Below are positions 48,295-58,843 of a DNA stretch of 64,000 bases, one piece after another; within the stretch, counting starts at the first letter, position 1; each line of letters opens with the position of its first letter. Below the pieces are notes generated by a model that was given only the letters and a program-made list of their open reading frames with translations, was not told where the DNA came from and did not search any database. A program made the position numbers and the translations under genes. Source of the DNA: Psychrobacillus psychrotolerans (GTDB lineage: Bacteria > Bacillota > Bacilli > Bacillales_A > Planococcaceae); NCBI RefSeq assembly GCF_900115805.1, contig NZ_FOXU01000001.1, positions 682,001 through 746,000 on the forward strand, given 5' to 3'.

Positions 48295-48839
48295 TCACCT
48301 AATACCTCCACAATAATTTGATGGTTTGTAAAAACACATATATCTGCAGCAGTAGTTAGAGCCGCTTTAGCAATTTCTTCTGCCGTCATATTCTCTCCTG
48401 CAAACTGCTTTAATGCTCTCCCAGCAGCTAATGCATAGTTCCCACCAGAACCGATAGCTAAAATACCATCATCTGGTTCGATTACTTCTCCAGTTCCCGA
48501 GACAAGTAACAAACTATTTTTATCCATCACTAGAAGCATTGCCTCTAGTTGACGAAGCATTTTATCTCCTCGCCATTGTTTAGCAAGTTCGACTGCTGCT
48601 CTTTGTAAATTGCCGTTATATTCTAATAGCTTGCCTTCAAACATTTCAAAAAGTGTAAAAGCATCTGCTACGGAGCCAGCAAAACCTGCTACAACTTGAC
48701 CGTTAAAAAGCCTTCTTACTTTTTTCGCAGTGTGTTTCATCACTACTTGGTTACCTAATGTCACTTGACCATCTCCAGCCATTGCTTGGCTACCATTGTG
48801 ACTAACTGCAAATATCGTGGTTGCATGAATATTACCCAT
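48291..48839 (-). CDS. hslV: HslV peptidase subunit of the HslVU protease (ClpQ/CodW)
   Basis: HslV is the proteasome-like chamber of HslVU. The 182-residue protein begins [12 protein letters not shown], with the family core [15 protein letters not shown] (about residues 21-35) and [14 protein letters not shown]. The start is well fixed by GGAGGT 8 nt upstream. Residue 2 is Gly, not Ser (as in B. subtilis) or Thr (as in E. coli). The Thr-Thr-Ile that aligns with the E. coli N-terminus lies at residues 7-9, so removal of six residues would be needed to expose a Thr nucleophile. Confidence 0.97.
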   Translation of the reverse strand: MGNIHATTIFAVSHNGSQAMAGDGQVTLGNQVVMKHTAKKVRRLFNGQVVAGFAGSVADAFTLFEMFEGKLLEYNGNLQRAAVELAKQWRGDKMLRQLEAMLLVMDKNSLLLVSGTGEVIEPDDGILAIGSGGNYALAAGRALKQFAGENMTAEEIAKAALTTAADICVFTNHQIIVEVLGE

Positions 48840-48858
48840 TTAAATTTACCTCCAATAT

Positions 48859-49761
48859 TTACGCACGCGGATGCGCATTCATATAAGTTTTACGTAAATG
48901 CTCTTTTGTTACATGTGTATATATCTGTGTGGAAGATAAGCTGGAATGCCCTAATAGCTCTTGCACGCTCCTAAGATCAGCGCCATTATTTAATAAATGT
49001 GTAGCGAATGTATGTCTTAGCATATGTGGATAAATAGTTGAGTTCATCGAGGCTTTTTTCAACATTTGGTTCAAAATATATCTTACGCCATCTGTCGTTA
49101 AATGCTCTCCTCGACTATTGACGAATAAAAATGTATGGGAGGTTTTCTTCATCAGTTTTGGTCGACTATTCAGTAAATAATCATCTATCGCTGCTAAAGC
49201 AAAATCACCGACCGGGACATATCGTTCTTTTCTTCCTTTACCCATCACTCGCACGACTCCATAGCTACTATCTATATGACGCAGTTCAATCGATGTAAGT
49301 TCACTCACTCGTATCCCCGTCGCGTATAATAGTTCTAAAATAGCAATATTTCGTACAGATAGAGAATCTGTTCCCTTATTTTCCTCAAACAATTGCACCA
49401 TTTCTTCTTCATAAAAGAAATGAGGAAGTTTTTTTTCTCTTTTAGGATGAAACAAAGATTGAAACGCATCATCTCGAACATTATATTCTTTGTGTAGGAA
49501 TTTATAATAAGAGCGAATGGAGGATATCTTTCTCGAAATAGAGGTTCTCGCTAACTTTTCATCATATAACCTTGTTACATACAACCTTGCATGAATATAC
49601 TCAACTTCATTTAGATCCGTAACACCTTCATTGTTTAAAAAAGATAAAAACTGCTTTATATCTTTTTCATACTCCTGAACTGTATGAACGGAATAATTTT
49701 TTTCTAATTGTATGTATTGTATAAATGCATGAAGTTCTTCAAATCCAATAATGATTATCAA
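48859..49761 (-). CDS. xerC: Tyrosine recombinase XerC
   Basis: XerC (CodV) resolves chromosome dimers at dif. The protein of about 297-300 residues has an N-terminal SAM-like domain and a catalytic domain with Arg in ATGIRVSELTSIELR (about 150-164), HMLRHTFATHLL (about 241-252) holding the His-x-x-Arg pair, and Tyr in STQIYTHV. The start is unclear: the only in-frame TTG (49761) abuts GGAG with no gap, and ATC or ATT codons (49755, 49752) are at better spacing. The true N-terminus may begin near IGFEELHAF. Confidence 0.95.
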   Translation of the reverse strand: MIIIIGFEELHAFIQYIQLEKNYSVHTVQEYEKDIKQFLSFLNNEGVTDLNEVEYIHARLYVTRLYDEKLARTSISRKISSIRSYYKFLHKEYNVRDDAFQSLFHPKREKKLPHFFYEEEMVQLFEENKGTDSLSVRNIAILELLYATGIRVSELTSIELRHIDSSYGVVRVMGKGRKERYVPVGDFALAAIDDYLLNSRPKLMKKTSHTFLFVNSRGEHLTTDGVRYILNQMLKKASMNSTIYPHMLRHTFATHLLNNGADLRSVQELLGHSSLSSTQIYTHVTKEHLRKTYMNAHPRA

Positions 49762-49780
49762 CTCCAGTATAAACCATTGT

Positions 49781-49819
49781 AAAAGCCTCTAAAAGTATAC
49801 AACTTTTAAGAGGCTTTTA
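49781..49819 (-). terminator. Hairpin between trmFO and xerC (near-perfect terminator)
   Basis: AAAAGCCTCT and AGAGGCTTTT, extended by AAAAGT/ACTTTT with one bulge, form a stem of about 16 bp. The minus-strand tail is TTTTACAATGG. It lies just 4 bp past the trmFO stop and would limit readthrough into xerC. Confidence 0.75.
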
Positions 49820-49823
49820 GCAA

Positions 49824-51134
49824 TTATAACGCAGTCTTTTTCATAAAATTTCGAATTGTCGTCAACGCTCGATTTGCCAATTGTTCTACTTTCACCTTTT
49901 TATCTCTAACTTTCGGCTGTAATTCAGGGAATAAACCAAAGTTGATATTCATAGGTTGGAAGTTTCTCGGGTTCGCTTCAGTAATATATCTCGCCATACT
50001 TCCAAGCGCTGTTTCAGGTGGAAATACGACTAATTCTTCCCCTTTTGCAAGCTTAGCTGCATTTATCCCGGCCAGTAACCCGCTACCAGCTGACTCCACA
50101 TAACCTTCTACACCCGTCATTTGACCAGCAAAGAAAATTCGGTTATTTGCTTTTAACTGATAAGTTGGTTCTAGAACATATGGCGAATTAATGAACGTAT
50201 TACGATGCATAACTCCATAACGGACTATCTCTACGTTTTCAAGACCAGGTATTAACTTCAGTACTTCTTTTTGTGGTCCCCATTTCAAGTGTGTTTGGAA
50301 ACCAACAATATTGTAAAGTGTTCCTGCACCGTCATCTTGACGAAGCTGAACTACTGCATAAGGACGTTGACCAGTTTTAGGATCTTCTAAACCTACAGGC
50401 TTCATCGGACCAAATAATAATGTCTTTCTCCCACGTGCTGCCATCACTTCTACTGGCATACAGCCTTCAAAGAAAATTTCTTTTTCAAACTCCTTTAAAG
50501 GCACAACTTCCGCAGCTATTAGTGCATCATAAAAACGATTAAATTCGTCCTCCGTCATTGGACAATTGAGATATGCAGCTTCGCCTTTATCATATCTCGA
50601 TTTTAGATACACTTTATCCATATCTATACTATCCTTTTCAACGATAGGAGCAGCTGCATCATAGAAATATAAGTAGTCTTGGCCAGTCATGTCTTTCACT
50701 TTTTCAGCAAGAGCTGGAGAAGTTAATGGACCGGTTGCTATTACCGTTATACCTTCTGGAATTTCTGTTACTTCCTCATTGACAATTTCGATTAGCGGAT
50801 GATTGCGTATAGCATCTGTAACTCTACCCGAGAAATCATGTCTGTCTACAGCAAGAGCACCTCCTGCAGGTACACTACTGTTATCTGCAGATTGTATAAT
50901 AATAGAGTCCAACATACGCATTTCTTCTTTAATAACGCCTACAGCATTAGTTAAGTTGTTAGCTCTAAGCGAATTGGAGCATACCAATTCAGCAAATTTG
51001 TCCGTATGATGCGCAGGAGTTTGTTTAACAGGGCGCATTTCGTAAAGACGTACTTTTATACCTCTTTTTGCAATTTGCCACGCTGCCTCACTTCCTGCTA
51101 ATCCTGCACCAATAACGTTTACTATTTCAGTCAT
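49824..51134 (-). CDS. trmFO: Folate-dependent tRNA (uracil-54-C5)-methyltransferase TrmFO
   Basis: TrmFO (Gid) uses methylene-tetrahydrofolate and FAD to make m5U54 in tRNA. The 436-residue protein has the FAD-binding [17 protein letters not shown] (about residues 9-25), [20 protein letters not shown] (about 48-67) and the C-terminal [20 protein letters not shown] (about 338-357). AAGGAT precedes the ATG. It lies 15 bp after topA. Confidence 0.97.
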   Translation of the reverse strand: MTEIVNVIGAGLAGSEAAWQIAKRGIKVRLYEMRPVKQTPAHHTDKFAELVCSNSLRANNLTNAVGVIKEEMRMLDSIIIQSADNSSVPAGGALAVDRHDFSGRVTDAIRNHPLIEIVNEEVTEIPEGITVIATGPLTSPALAEKVKDMTGQDYLYFYDAAAPIVEKDSIDMDKVYLKSRYDKGEAAYLNCPMTEDEFNRFYDALIAAEVVPLKEFEKEIFFEGCMPVEVMAARGRKTLLFGPMKPVGLEDPKTGQRPYAVVQLRQDDGAGTLYNIVGFQTHLKWGPQKEVLKLIPGLENVEIVRYGVMHRNTFINSPYVLEPTYQLKANNRIFFAGQMTGVEGYVESAGSGLLAGINAAKLAKGEELVVFPPETALGSMARYITEANPRNFQPMNINFGLFPELQPKVRDKKVKVEQLANRALTTIRNFMKKTAL

Positions 51135-51149
51135 GTCGTATCCTTCTTT

Positions 51150-53225
51150 CTAACTTTGCGGATCTTCTTTATAATCACACGCAACACATTGTATTTGTAT
51201 ACCTTTTTTCAATTTCTTTTCCACTAACATTTCGTTACATTTCGGACATGGTCGACTTATCGGCTTGTCCCAAGAAACAAATTCACAAGTTGGATATTGG
51301 TTACAGCCATAAAACAAACGTTTTGTTTTACTTTTTCTTTCCACAATCTGGCCTTCCCCACATGCTTTACATGGGACCCCTATCTCTTTGATGATTGCTT
51401 TTGTATTACGACATTCTGGGAAGTTACTGCAAGCCATAAATTTACCATAACGCCCTAATTTATATACCATTGGTGAACCACAGTTTTCACAATCTTCTCC
51501 TGTTGGTTCATCTTTTATAACAATTTTCTCCATCTCAGCGTCAGCATACACGACACGCTTCTCAAAATCTTGATAGAAGCCATCAATAACTTCGACCCAT
51601 TTTACTTGTCCCTCTTCTACACTATCTAAATCTCTTTCCATCTGGGCCGTGAACTCAATATCCAAAATTTCCGGGAAGAATTCAAATACTAGCTGATGGA
51701 CGATTGTTCCAAGTTCAGTAGGAACAAAACGCTTCGTCTCTAATGCAACGTAACCGCGTTTTTGAATCGTATCTAATGTTGGAGCATAAGTAGACGGTCT
51801 ACCTATCCCTAATTCTTCTAATGTTTTTACAAGTCTTGCCTCTGAGTATCTTGGAGGAGGTTGAGTAAAATGTTGTTTCGGATCAATAGCCAATGCATTA
51901 ACTTTATCTCCGATTTCTAAAACTGGTAATAGCTTGTCTTTATCGTCGGTTTGATCATCTGAACCTTCCACATACACTTTCATAAATCCTGGGAATTTAA
52001 CTTGGGAGCCATTTGCTCTAAAGTAAACTTCCCCATTTTTAAGGTCAACAGCCACTGTATCTAGTATAGCAGATTCCATTTGGCTAGCTATAAAACGTTC
52101 CCATATTAGTTTGTATAACTTTAGTTGGTCACGCGATAGAATCGCTTTTAGTTCACTTGGCGTTCTAAGTACACTTGTTGGTCGAACAGCTTCGTGGGCA
52201 TCTTGTGCTTTTTTCGATTGCTTTTCTACTTTTTTTGTAGAAATATATTCAGATCCAAATTCGTTTTTTATATAATCTTGAGCTTCTGCTTTTGCACTAT
52301 CCGAGATTCTTGTAGAATCAGTACGCATATAAGTAATCAAGCCGACCGTTCCTTGTTTTTTCCCTAGGTCGATTCCCTCATACAGTTGCTGTGCTAACAT
52401 CATTGTTTTTCTAGCTCGGAAGTTTAATTTTCTTGCGGCTTCTTGTTGAAGGGATGATGTAGTAAAAGAAAGGGCTGGATTACGTTTCCGTTCTTTTTTA
52501 ACGACATTAGCAACTTCAAACTTTTTGCCCTTCATCGACTTCAGTACTTCTTTTACTTCTTCTTCATTTGAAAGTTTTCTCTTTTCTTTCTCACTTCCAT
52601 AATAAAGTGCATCGAAGGCTTTCTTATTCTTGTCAAATTGTCCTTCAATCGTCCAGTACTCTTCCGGCGTGAAACTATTAATTTCATTTTCCCGGTCAAT
52701 GATTAAACGAAGAGCTACAGATTGAACTCGGCCAGCTGAAAGGCCTTTTTTTACTTTTTTCCATAGGATAGGACTTATATTGTAACCTACAAGTCGATCC
52801 AAAATTCTTCTTGCTTGCTGTGAGTCTACTAAATCCATATTTATTGGTCTAGGATGTTTAAACGATTCGAGGATTGCTTCTTTTGTAATTTCATTGAATA
52901 CTACTCGACAATCTGATTCAATATCAACGTTTAATGAGTTAGCTAAGTGCCATGCAATTGCTTCCCCTTCTCTGTCGGGGTCAGCCGCGAGATAAATTTT
53001 CTTCGCTTTTTTGGCTGCTGTTTTTAATTCTTGTAGTACAGGGCCTTTACCCCTAATTGTAATATACTTTGGTTCGTAATTATTTTCTGTATTTACACCC
53101 ATTTGACTTCTAGGGAGATCACGAACGTGACCAATCGATGCTTTGACTTTATATTTTTTCCCAAGATATTTTTCTATTGTTTTTGCCTTTGCTGGTGATT
53201 CTACAATTACTAAATAATCCGACAT
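51150..53225 (-). CDS. topA: DNA topoisomerase I
   Basis: TopA relaxes negative supercoils. The 691-residue protein has an N-terminal TOPRIM domain ([18 protein letters not shown], and [16 protein letters not shown] at about 82-97), the active-site Tyr in [12 protein letters not shown] (about 300) and three C-terminal Cys4 zinc ribbons (starting [16 protein letters not shown] and CPKCNEML). AAGGAGGG precedes the ATG. A TATACA -10-like sequence lies upstream, but no convincing -35 could be assigned. Confidence 0.98.
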   Translation of the reverse strand: MSDYLVIVESPAKAKTIEKYLGKKYKVKASIGHVRDLPRSQMGVNTENNYEPKYITIRGKGPVLQELKTAAKKAKKIYLAADPDREGEAIAWHLANSLNVDIESDCRVVFNEITKEAILESFKHPRPINMDLVDSQQARRILDRLVGYNISPILWKKVKKGLSAGRVQSVALRLIIDRENEINSFTPEEYWTIEGQFDKNKKAFDALYYGSEKEKRKLSNEEEVKEVLKSMKGKKFEVANVVKKERKRNPALSFTTSSLQQEAARKLNFRARKTMMLAQQLYEGIDLGKKQGTVGLITYMRTDSTRISDSAKAEAQDYIKNEFGSEYISTKKVEKQSKKAQDAHEAVRPTSVLRTPSELKAILSRDQLKLYKLIWERFIASQMESAILDTVAVDLKNGEVYFRANGSQVKFPGFMKVYVEGSDDQTDDKDKLLPVLEIGDKVNALAIDPKQHFTQPPPRYSEARLVKTLEELGIGRPSTYAPTLDTIQKRGYVALETKRFVPTELGTIVHQLVFEFFPEILDIEFTAQMERDLDSVEEGQVKWVEVIDGFYQDFEKRVVYADAEMEKIVIKDEPTGEDCENCGSPMVYKLGRYGKFMACSNFPECRNTKAIIKEIGVPCKACGEGQIVERKSKTKRLFYGCNQYPTCEFVSWDKPISRPCPKCNEMLVEKKLKKGIQIQCVACDYKEDPQS

Positions 53226-53336
53226 AAATTTCCCTCCTTATAGAAGGTAACTCGCTTTAATCTACAAAACAAATACCTGTTGCAAAATGTATAACAGTTT
53301 TCTTATAAAAGCAAGACTTTTCATTTTTTTGTTTTT

Positions 53337-54218
53337 TTATTTATTTAACTCTTCTAGAATTTGATGTCCATTCCACACAGGTTTCGCACCTTCCAATATA
53401 AGCAAATGCGGTCCTATAGATAGCGGAGAAAGGATAGATCCCGGGATAGCAAAAATCTCCTTACCATTTTCTAAAGCATGTTCCATAGTAGAAACTGTAC
53501 CACTCTTTTCTGTTGCTTCTGTGATAACTACGCCTTGGGAGAGTCCACTTATTATTCGATTTCTCATAGGGAAATTCCACTTTTGTGGAGTTATATACGG
53601 AGGATACTCTGTTAATAACAACTGACTTTTCTCCATATCGGTAGCTAACTTAAGATTTTGTTTAGGATAAACGTGAAAGAAACCTGTTCCTAGTACTGCA
53701 ATCGTTTTTCCACCTAAACTCATAGTTATTTGATGGGCTAATGTGTCTGCCCCCTTTGCAAGACCACTAATAATCACATACTTTTCTTGTATTAAAGGAG
53801 GAAGTATTGCCTTAATACTTTCGGCCGAATAATCTGTTGCTTTTCTCGAACCAATAATTGCTAGTTTCTTAGAGTTCGTAAGTAGTTCTGTCTTACCTTT
53901 TAAATATATTACTGCAGGAGGGTCATACAAATCTAATAGACTTTTAGGATAGTTGGGATCAGAAAATAGAATGGGGATAATCGAGTGTTTTTTATACATT
54001 TGCAGCATTGGAATTTCGACAAATTCTAGGAATATTTTTTGGAGTTTAATAGCACGTTCGAGGGATATTTTACATAATTTCGCCAATTTTTGCGGGGGAA
54101 TTTTTTCAAATTTTTCTAGTTCTGGATCATATTCTAATAGAGGAAATAGCTTATTTAATGGTACTGGAAACACATAATGTAAAGCTAAAAAGCGGTTAAT
54201 AAACGGACTCTTACCCAT
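53337..54218 (-). CDS. dprA: DNA processing protein DprA (Smf)
   Basis: DprA loads RecA onto incoming single-stranded DNA during transformation. The 293-residue protein has an N-terminal SAM-like region and the Rossmann core with LAIIGSRKATDYS (about residues 119-131), ISGLAKGADTLAHQ (about 149-162) and MRNRIISGLSQGVVITEATE (about 218-237). No C-terminal winged helix follows. AAGGAGGAAA precedes the ATG. It lies between sucD and topA, as in B. subtilis. Confidence 0.96.
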   Translation of the reverse strand: MGKSPFINRFLALHYVFPVPLNKLFPLLEYDPELEKFEKIPPQKLAKLCKISLERAIKLQKIFLEFVEIPMLQMYKKHSIIPILFSDPNYPKSLLDLYDPPAVIYLKGKTELLTNSKKLAIIGSRKATDYSAESIKAILPPLIQEKYVIISGLAKGADTLAHQITMSLGGKTIAVLGTGFFHVYPKQNLKLATDMEKSQLLLTEYPPYITPQKWNFPMRNRIISGLSQGVVITEATEKSGTVSTMEHALENGKEIFAIPGSILSPLSIGPHLLILEGAKPVWNGHQILEELNK

Positions 54219-54450
54219 TGGTTTCCTCCTTTTTTTGACAAGCGGGAGCGCCTGATTTATAAGTTATTGCAGGTTTAAAACTTTGTGTTGTACCGGATAA
54301 TACGACACTTTTAAGGTATCCTACATACGCTAAAAGCCCTGAAATATATAAGTTTGATACTATTTCGGGAACTCTGAAGTTGCTCAAGGGAATCCTCACT
54401 GGAGTCAGCCTTTAGATCACCGAATAATCAGTTATATTAATTTTAAAAAA
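54219..54450. other. Gene-free spacer upstream of dprA
   Basis: About 230 bp between the sucD terminator and dprA hold no convincing gene. A 62-codon GTG-initiated ORF runs through it (54211-54399) but lacks a ribosome site and any recognisable motif. The segment GGCGCTCCCGCTTGTC next to the dprA ribosome site is GC-rich and repeat-like. I could not assign a promoter. Confidence 0.5.
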
Positions 54451-54477
54451 TACGGCAGCACCATCCGATGCGCCGTA
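54451..54477 (-). terminator. Intrinsic terminator after sucD
   Basis: On the minus strand TACGGC pairs with GCCGTA, with inner GCA/TGC pairing, followed by TTTTTTAAAA. It lies about 9 bp past the sucD stop. Confidence 0.88.
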
Positions 54478-54485
54478 CCTCTTTA

Positions 54486-55388
54486 TTAATGTGTTTTACA
54501 AGAATCGTATATACCCGCTTCTTTAATCGCTTCGATTAAAGTTGCACCAATAACAGATGGAGTTGCTGCAACTTTCATACCAGCTGCTTCCATTGCTTTG
54601 ATTTTTCCTTCTGCAGTACCTTGTCCACCAGAAATAATAGCTCCAGCATGACCCATACGTTTGCCTTCAGGTGCAGTTTGTCCACCGATGAATCCAATAA
54701 CAGGTTTTGTCATATTTTCTTTGATCCATGCAGCTGCTTCTTCCTCTGCAGTTCCACCAATTTCCCCAATCATTACTGCTGCATATGTGTCAGGGTCATC
54801 GTTGAATTCTTTTAGAACATCGATGAAGTTTGTTCCGTTGACCGGATCTCCACCAATACCTACAGATGTAGATTGGCCAATACCTGCATCAGTTAACTGT
54901 AGAACAGCCTCATAAGTCAGTGTTCCTGAACGAGATACTACTCCTACATGACCTTTAGTGTTGATGTATCCTGGCATAATACCAATTTTACATTCATCTG
55001 CAGTAATAACACCTGGACAGTTTGGTCCAACTAGACGAGTTTTCTTACCTTCCATGTAACGTCTAACGTTAACCATGTCTAGCACTGGGATATGTTCAGT
55101 AATACAAATAGTCATATCTAAATCAGCATCAACAGCCTCTAAAATCGCATCTGCAGCAAATGGTGCTGGAACATAAATTACTGAAACATTAGCGCCAGTA
55201 GCTTTAACAGCATCTTCAACTGTATTGAAAACTGGTACTCCTTCTACTTCTGTTCCACCTTTACCAGGTGTAACCCCAGCAACGATTTTAGTTCCATATT
55301 CTAACATTTGCTTTGTATGGAAAAGAGCAGTTGAGCCCGTAATTCCTTGTACAATTACTTTAGTATCTTTATTAATATATATGCTCAC
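54486..55388 (-). CDS. sucD: Succinyl-CoA synthetase alpha subunit
   Basis: SucD, with SucC, converts succinyl-CoA to succinate with substrate-level phosphorylation in the TCA cycle. The 300-residue protein has the CoA-binding Rossmann domain ([20 protein letters not shown], about 14-33), [13 protein letters not shown] (about 119-131) and the phosphohistidine loop [17 protein letters not shown] (about 246-262). The start is GTG, with an AGG-rich stretch upstream. Confidence 0.97.
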   Translation of the reverse strand: MSIYINKDTKVIVQGITGSTALFHTKQMLEYGTKIVAGVTPGKGGTEVEGVPVFNTVEDAVKATGANVSVIYVPAPFAADAILEAVDADLDMTICITEHIPVLDMVNVRRYMEGKKTRLVGPNCPGVITADECKIGIMPGYINTKGHVGVVSRSGTLTYEAVLQLTDAGIGQSTSVGIGGDPVNGTNFIDVLKEFNDDPDTYAAVMIGEIGGTAEEEAAAWIKENMTKPVIGFIGGQTAPEGKRMGHAGAIISGGQGTAEGKIKAMEAAGMKVAATPSVIGATLIEAIKEAGIYDSCKTH

Positions 55389-55406
55389 TTTTTGTCCCTG
55401 CCTTTC

Positions 55407-56567
55407 TTATCCTACAAGATTAACGATTTTTTGAGCGCCGTCTGCCATTGAATCTGCAGCAACGATATTTAAGCCCGATTCATTCAATAGTTTTTTACCT
55501 AATTCTACGTTAGTTCCTTCTAAACGAACGACAAGTGGAACTACTAATCCTAATTCTTTCGCTGCAATAATAACACCTTCAGCGATAATATCACACTTCA
55601 TAATTCCACCGAAGATATTAACAAAAATACCTTTTACATTTTTATCAGAAAGGATGATTTTGAATGCTTCTGTAACTTTTTCAGCAGTCGCGCCGCCCCC
55701 AACGTCAAGGAAGTTTGCGGGTGATCCGCCATAATAGCTAATCGTATCCATTGTTGCCATAGCTAGTCCAGCACCATTAACCATACAACCGATATTTCCA
55801 TCTAAAGAGATATAGCTTAGGTCATATTTTGAAGCTTCAATTTCTTTTGGATCCTCTTCATCATAGTCGCGCATCTCTAAAATGTCTTGATGACGATATA
55901 GAGCATTTCCATCGAAGTTGAATTTAGCATCTAGCGCTAAAACATCGCCATCAGCAGTTACTACTAATGGGTTAATCTCAACGATTGAAGCATCTTTTTC
56001 TTTATAAACTTGATATAAACCAAGCATAAATTTAGCTGCTTTGTTCACAAGTTTAGCAGGAATGTTCATATTAAATGCCATACGGCGTGCTTGGAAGCCT
56101 GTTAATCCTACAACTGGATCAATTTCTTCATAGAAAAGTTTTTCAGGAGAATTTGCAGCCACTTCTTCAATGTCCATACCGCCCTCTTCAGAGCCCATTA
56201 ATGTTACACGTGAAGTTGAACGGTCTAAAACTAGACCCACATAATATTCTTTCTTGATGTCGCTTCCTTCTTCGATAAGTAAGCGTTTAATTTCTTTACC
56301 TTCAGGACCAGTTTGGTGAGTAACAAGTACTTTACCTAGTAATTCCTTCGCGTATTCACGTACCTCATCTAAATTTTTAGCGATTTTAACTCCACCAGCT
56401 TTACCACGACCACCTGCGTGAATTTGAGCTTTAACAACGATAACGCTTGTTCCTAATTCTTTTGCCGCTTTAACTGCCTCTTCAGGTGAGAAAGCTACAA
56501 TCCCGTTAGAAACTGCTACACCATATTGTCTAAGGAGTTGTTTTCCTTGATATTCATGGATATTCAT
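55407..56567 (-). CDS. sucC: Succinyl-CoA synthetase beta subunit
   Basis: SucC carries the nucleotide-binding ATP-grasp domain of the enzyme. The 386-residue protein starts [16 protein letters not shown] and has [18 protein letters not shown] (about residues 40-57), [20 protein letters not shown] (about 192-211) and [11 protein letters not shown] chose the ATG with GGAGG 7 nt upstream; an earlier start would add six residues overlapping that site. A near-consensus promoter lies about 50 bp upstream. Confidence 0.97.
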   Translation of the reverse strand: MNIHEYQGKQLLRQYGVAVSNGIVAFSPEEAVKAAKELGTSVIVVKAQIHAGGRGKAGGVKIAKNLDEVREYAKELLGKVLVTHQTGPEGKEIKRLLIEEGSDIKKEYYVGLVLDRSTSRVTLMGSEEGGMDIEEVAANSPEKLFYEEIDPVVGLTGFQARRMAFNMNIPAKLVNKAAKFMLGLYQVYKEKDASIVEINPLVVTADGDVLALDAKFNFDGNALYRHQDILEMRDYDEEDPKEIEASKYDLSYISLDGNIGCMVNGAGLAMATMDTISYYGGSPANFLDVGGGATAEKVTEAFKIILSDKNVKGIFVNIFGGIMKCDIIAEGVIIAAKELGLVVPLVVRLEGTNVELGKKLLNESGLNIVAADSMADGAQKIVNLVG

Positions 56568-56615
56568 CTTACATCCTCCAATCAAACTTATGTCAAGTAA
56601 TTTACTACCCTTCTA

Positions 56616-56644
56616 ATTGTATTAAAAGTGTCACATTTTGTCCA
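56616..56644 (-). promoter_or_regulatory. Sigma-A promoter of sucCD
   Basis: A -35 TGGACA (56639-56644) and a -10 TACAAT (56616-56621) are separated by 17 bp, with 5 of 6 matches each. It lies between ylqH and sucC. Confidence 0.8.
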
Positions 56645-56683
56645 CAAAAGTATAGCATTTACGTAATACGACGAATATTCAGA

Positions 56684-56983
56684 CTATGTGTCGTTAGATC
56701 TTATAGCATTTCCTTTTTCTTTATCTATTTTGTAAATATAAGCAAAGACCTCTGCTACCGCCTGATATAACTCCTCTGGAATCGATTGGTTTATATCCAA
56801 TTGTCCGAGAAGTTCTACTAAACTTGCATCCTCTTGGACGGGAACATTAAATTCTTCGGCTCTCGCTAAAATATTTTCTGCTATTTTACCCTTTCCTTTT
56901 GCTACTATCTTCGGTGCATCATTAAGATCGGGATTATACGATATTGCTACAGCTTCTTTTCGAGTATACCTTTCATCTTTCAT
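56684..56983 (-). CDS. ylqH: FlhB C-terminal-domain-like protein YlqH
   Basis: This 99-residue protein resembles only the cytoplasmic, post-cleavage half of FlhB/EscU, without membrane helices. It has AVAISYNPDLNDAPKIVAKG near the N-terminus (about residues 11-30) and the late segment SIPEELYQAVAEVFAYIYKI, which parallels the end of FlhB. Where FlhB has the self-cleaving NPTH it reads NPDL. It overlaps the ylqG stop by 4 nt. B. subtilis has the same pair in the same place; its function is not established. Confidence 0.88.
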   Translation of the reverse strand: MKDERYTRKEAVAISYNPDLNDAPKIVAKGKGKIAENILARAEEFNVPVQEDASLVELLGQLDINQSIPEELYQAVAEVFAYIYKIDKEKGNAIRSNDT

Positions 56984-58839
56984 ATACGAATGTCTACTCC
57001 TTGTGCATCAAGCGCCTTTGATTTTGCCATAAAAGCCGATGTGATTTTTTGTTCCTCAAAGCTTTTTACGAATACTCCCGAGAGTTGATATCCTACCGAT
57101 GATAACCCTTGCTTTAATATTTCTTTAAATTTATCTACAACTGGAACTAAATCCTTGTCATTGTTATATAAAGTAATCGAAACGACTCTATTTTGCACTT
57201 GCATATCTACAACAGTTTCTTTTAAAGTATCTAGCTGCAAATAAAACATAATCCTAGCAAAATCGGAGTCGATTTTACCGTCTTCTTTCATCCGACCATT
57301 CCACTCAAGTGTAGCATCCATTTTTTTACCTAGAAACTCTAAAGGAACTTGCATCAGCAACTGATGTTGCGGCCCATTTTCATTGGATAATATTTGTAAT
57401 CCATTCATGCGTGCAAGCACTGTTTCTGCACTATCTCTCAATGCAGTAGAAATGGTCTGGTTTTGCATTAACTCCACAATTTGTGGCTTTAATTGAGAAG
57501 CTAGTTGTCTTATTTCCTCGCTATTATTTCCTAGTTTTGCTTCATAACCGAATCCTAGAGATCGTAAGACATCTTTTATAGCGTGCTCAAATGCTTTTCC
57601 ATCTAATTGCTGCATAACTTGTTGCTCTGCTTGAATGACCGTTTGAGTAAGTATATTACTGTTGGCAGGGTTTCTACTTATATTCGTTACATTTTGTAAA
57701 TTTTGAGTTATAGCTTCTTCCGTAATGCCTTTCCCTAATAACGACACCAAGTGGTCCTTGGGAGTTAACCCGTTTAAATCTTTTGTAAAAATTGCTTGCT
57801 GACTTTGCTCGGCAAATACTTTTGTCAATGCATTATTCACTAGCTGAAGTTGATTAGGTTGACTATTATTTTTCAGTAAAGCTATCACTTCATTCTTTTG
57901 GGTGGTCGTTAATGAAGATTGTTGACTAACCCAACTACGAACTTGTTCTAACACTTGCCCCTTTTCTATAGGAGAAGCTTGTTCAAGTTTTAATAACAAT
58001 TCTCCAGCTGAATTTGCAATTGCCGGCTGACCAGTAATCGGGGTTGGATTCGAAATGCTCGCAGTAGCTGGCAGCACATTGGATTCCTTTAACGTTTGTA
58101 GAATCGGTAAGCGTGATGATAGAGGGGATTGTTGGTTTTGAAGATTTTCTATCTGCTTACCTAGTATCGCTCCAGCAACTGGGCCATTAAATGGCTCTGC
58201 TAACTTTTGTATGTTTTGTAGGATATTATTTTTTAAACCTGGCATAACTGTTTGATCCTGCTTTAATTGGGTTTGTAAATTTTGAAGAATATTAAGCATT
58301 CCATCCGTAGATTTCCCGCTCATTACTGTCTGGAGCATAGTAAAAGTTAAAGGCAGTTTCATATCGACTATTTTTTGGATAGCCTCGAGGGCAACTTTTA
58401 ACGTTACATCTTTTGGCATTTGTTTTAATAATTGTTCTACTTGTACTAATGTATCTTTAGAAACCGGTAATTGTTGTTTTATAAAAAACTGCACAGCTGC
58501 TTGCATTTCAGTTGTTTTTGGTAAGTTCATTGCTTGTAATAATTGTTGACCTTGTTGTGCTAACGTATTTCCTTGTGTGAGAGGCCCTGTGACTACCTTT
58601 AGTTGTAATTCAGGTGCTGATTTCTCTACTTGAAAAAAATGAGAATCCCCAGCTTTTAGTGGAGTCTCTAATTTTGCTATTACTTTTTGATTGCCAATTT
58701 GTACTTCGGCAGTTTGGTTTGGATACAATTTTTTAATCGTTCCATGAACTACTTGCCCTTCCTTCATAGGTGCTTGTAAAGAAGAAGTTATCCCGGAAGC
58801 TGCAGATGATTGAGTAATTGAAAAAGATGTGGAAGTCAC
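56980..58839 (-). CDS. ylqG: FliK-like protein YlqG
   Basis: This 619-residue protein matches B. subtilis YlqG by position (rnhB-ylqG-ylqH-sucC). The long Gln/Leu-rich N-terminal part is low in conservation. The C-terminal region (about 490-600), with MQVPLEFLGKKMDATLEWNG, resembles the hook-length control domain of FliK. Paired with the FlhB-tail-like YlqH, it mirrors the FliK-FlhB couple (inference). The start is GTG with GAGGTG 5 nt upstream. Confidence 0.85.
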   Translation of the reverse strand: MTSTSFSITQSSAASGITSSLQAPMKEGQVVHGTIKKLYPNQTAEVQIGNQKVIAKLETPLKAGDSHFFQVEKSAPELQLKVVTGPLTQGNTLAQQGQQLLQAMNLPKTTEMQAAVQFFIKQQLPVSKDTLVQVEQLLKQMPKDVTLKVALEAIQKIVDMKLPLTFTMLQTVMSGKSTDGMLNILQNLQTQLKQDQTVMPGLKNNILQNIQKLAEPFNGPVAGAILGKQIENLQNQQSPLSSRLPILQTLKESNVLPATASISNPTPITGQPAIANSAGELLLKLEQASPIEKGQVLEQVRSWVSQQSSLTTTQKNEVIALLKNNSQPNQLQLVNNALTKVFAEQSQQAIFTKDLNGLTPKDHLVSLLGKGITEEAITQNLQNVTNISRNPANSNILTQTVIQAEQQVMQQLDGKAFEHAIKDVLRSLGFGYEAKLGNNSEEIRQLASQLKPQIVELMQNQTISTALRDSAETVLARMNGLQILSNENGPQHQLLMQVPLEFLGKKMDATLEWNGRMKEDGKIDSDFARIMFYLQLDTLKETVVDMQVQNRVVSITLYNNDKDLVPVVDKFKEILKQGLSSVGYQLSGVFVKSFEEQKITSAFMAKSKALDAQGVDIRI

Positions 58840-58843
58840 GTAA

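Noticed and set aside
53307-53321. AAAAG/CTTTT hairpin after dprA
   Set aside because: A 5-bp stem of mainly A-T pairs with a poor tail is too weak to call a terminator.
54211-54399. A 62-codon GTG ORF upstream of dprA
   Set aside because: It has no ribosome site, overlaps the dprA start and shows no recognisable motif. It could be a chance ORF in a repeat-like spacer.
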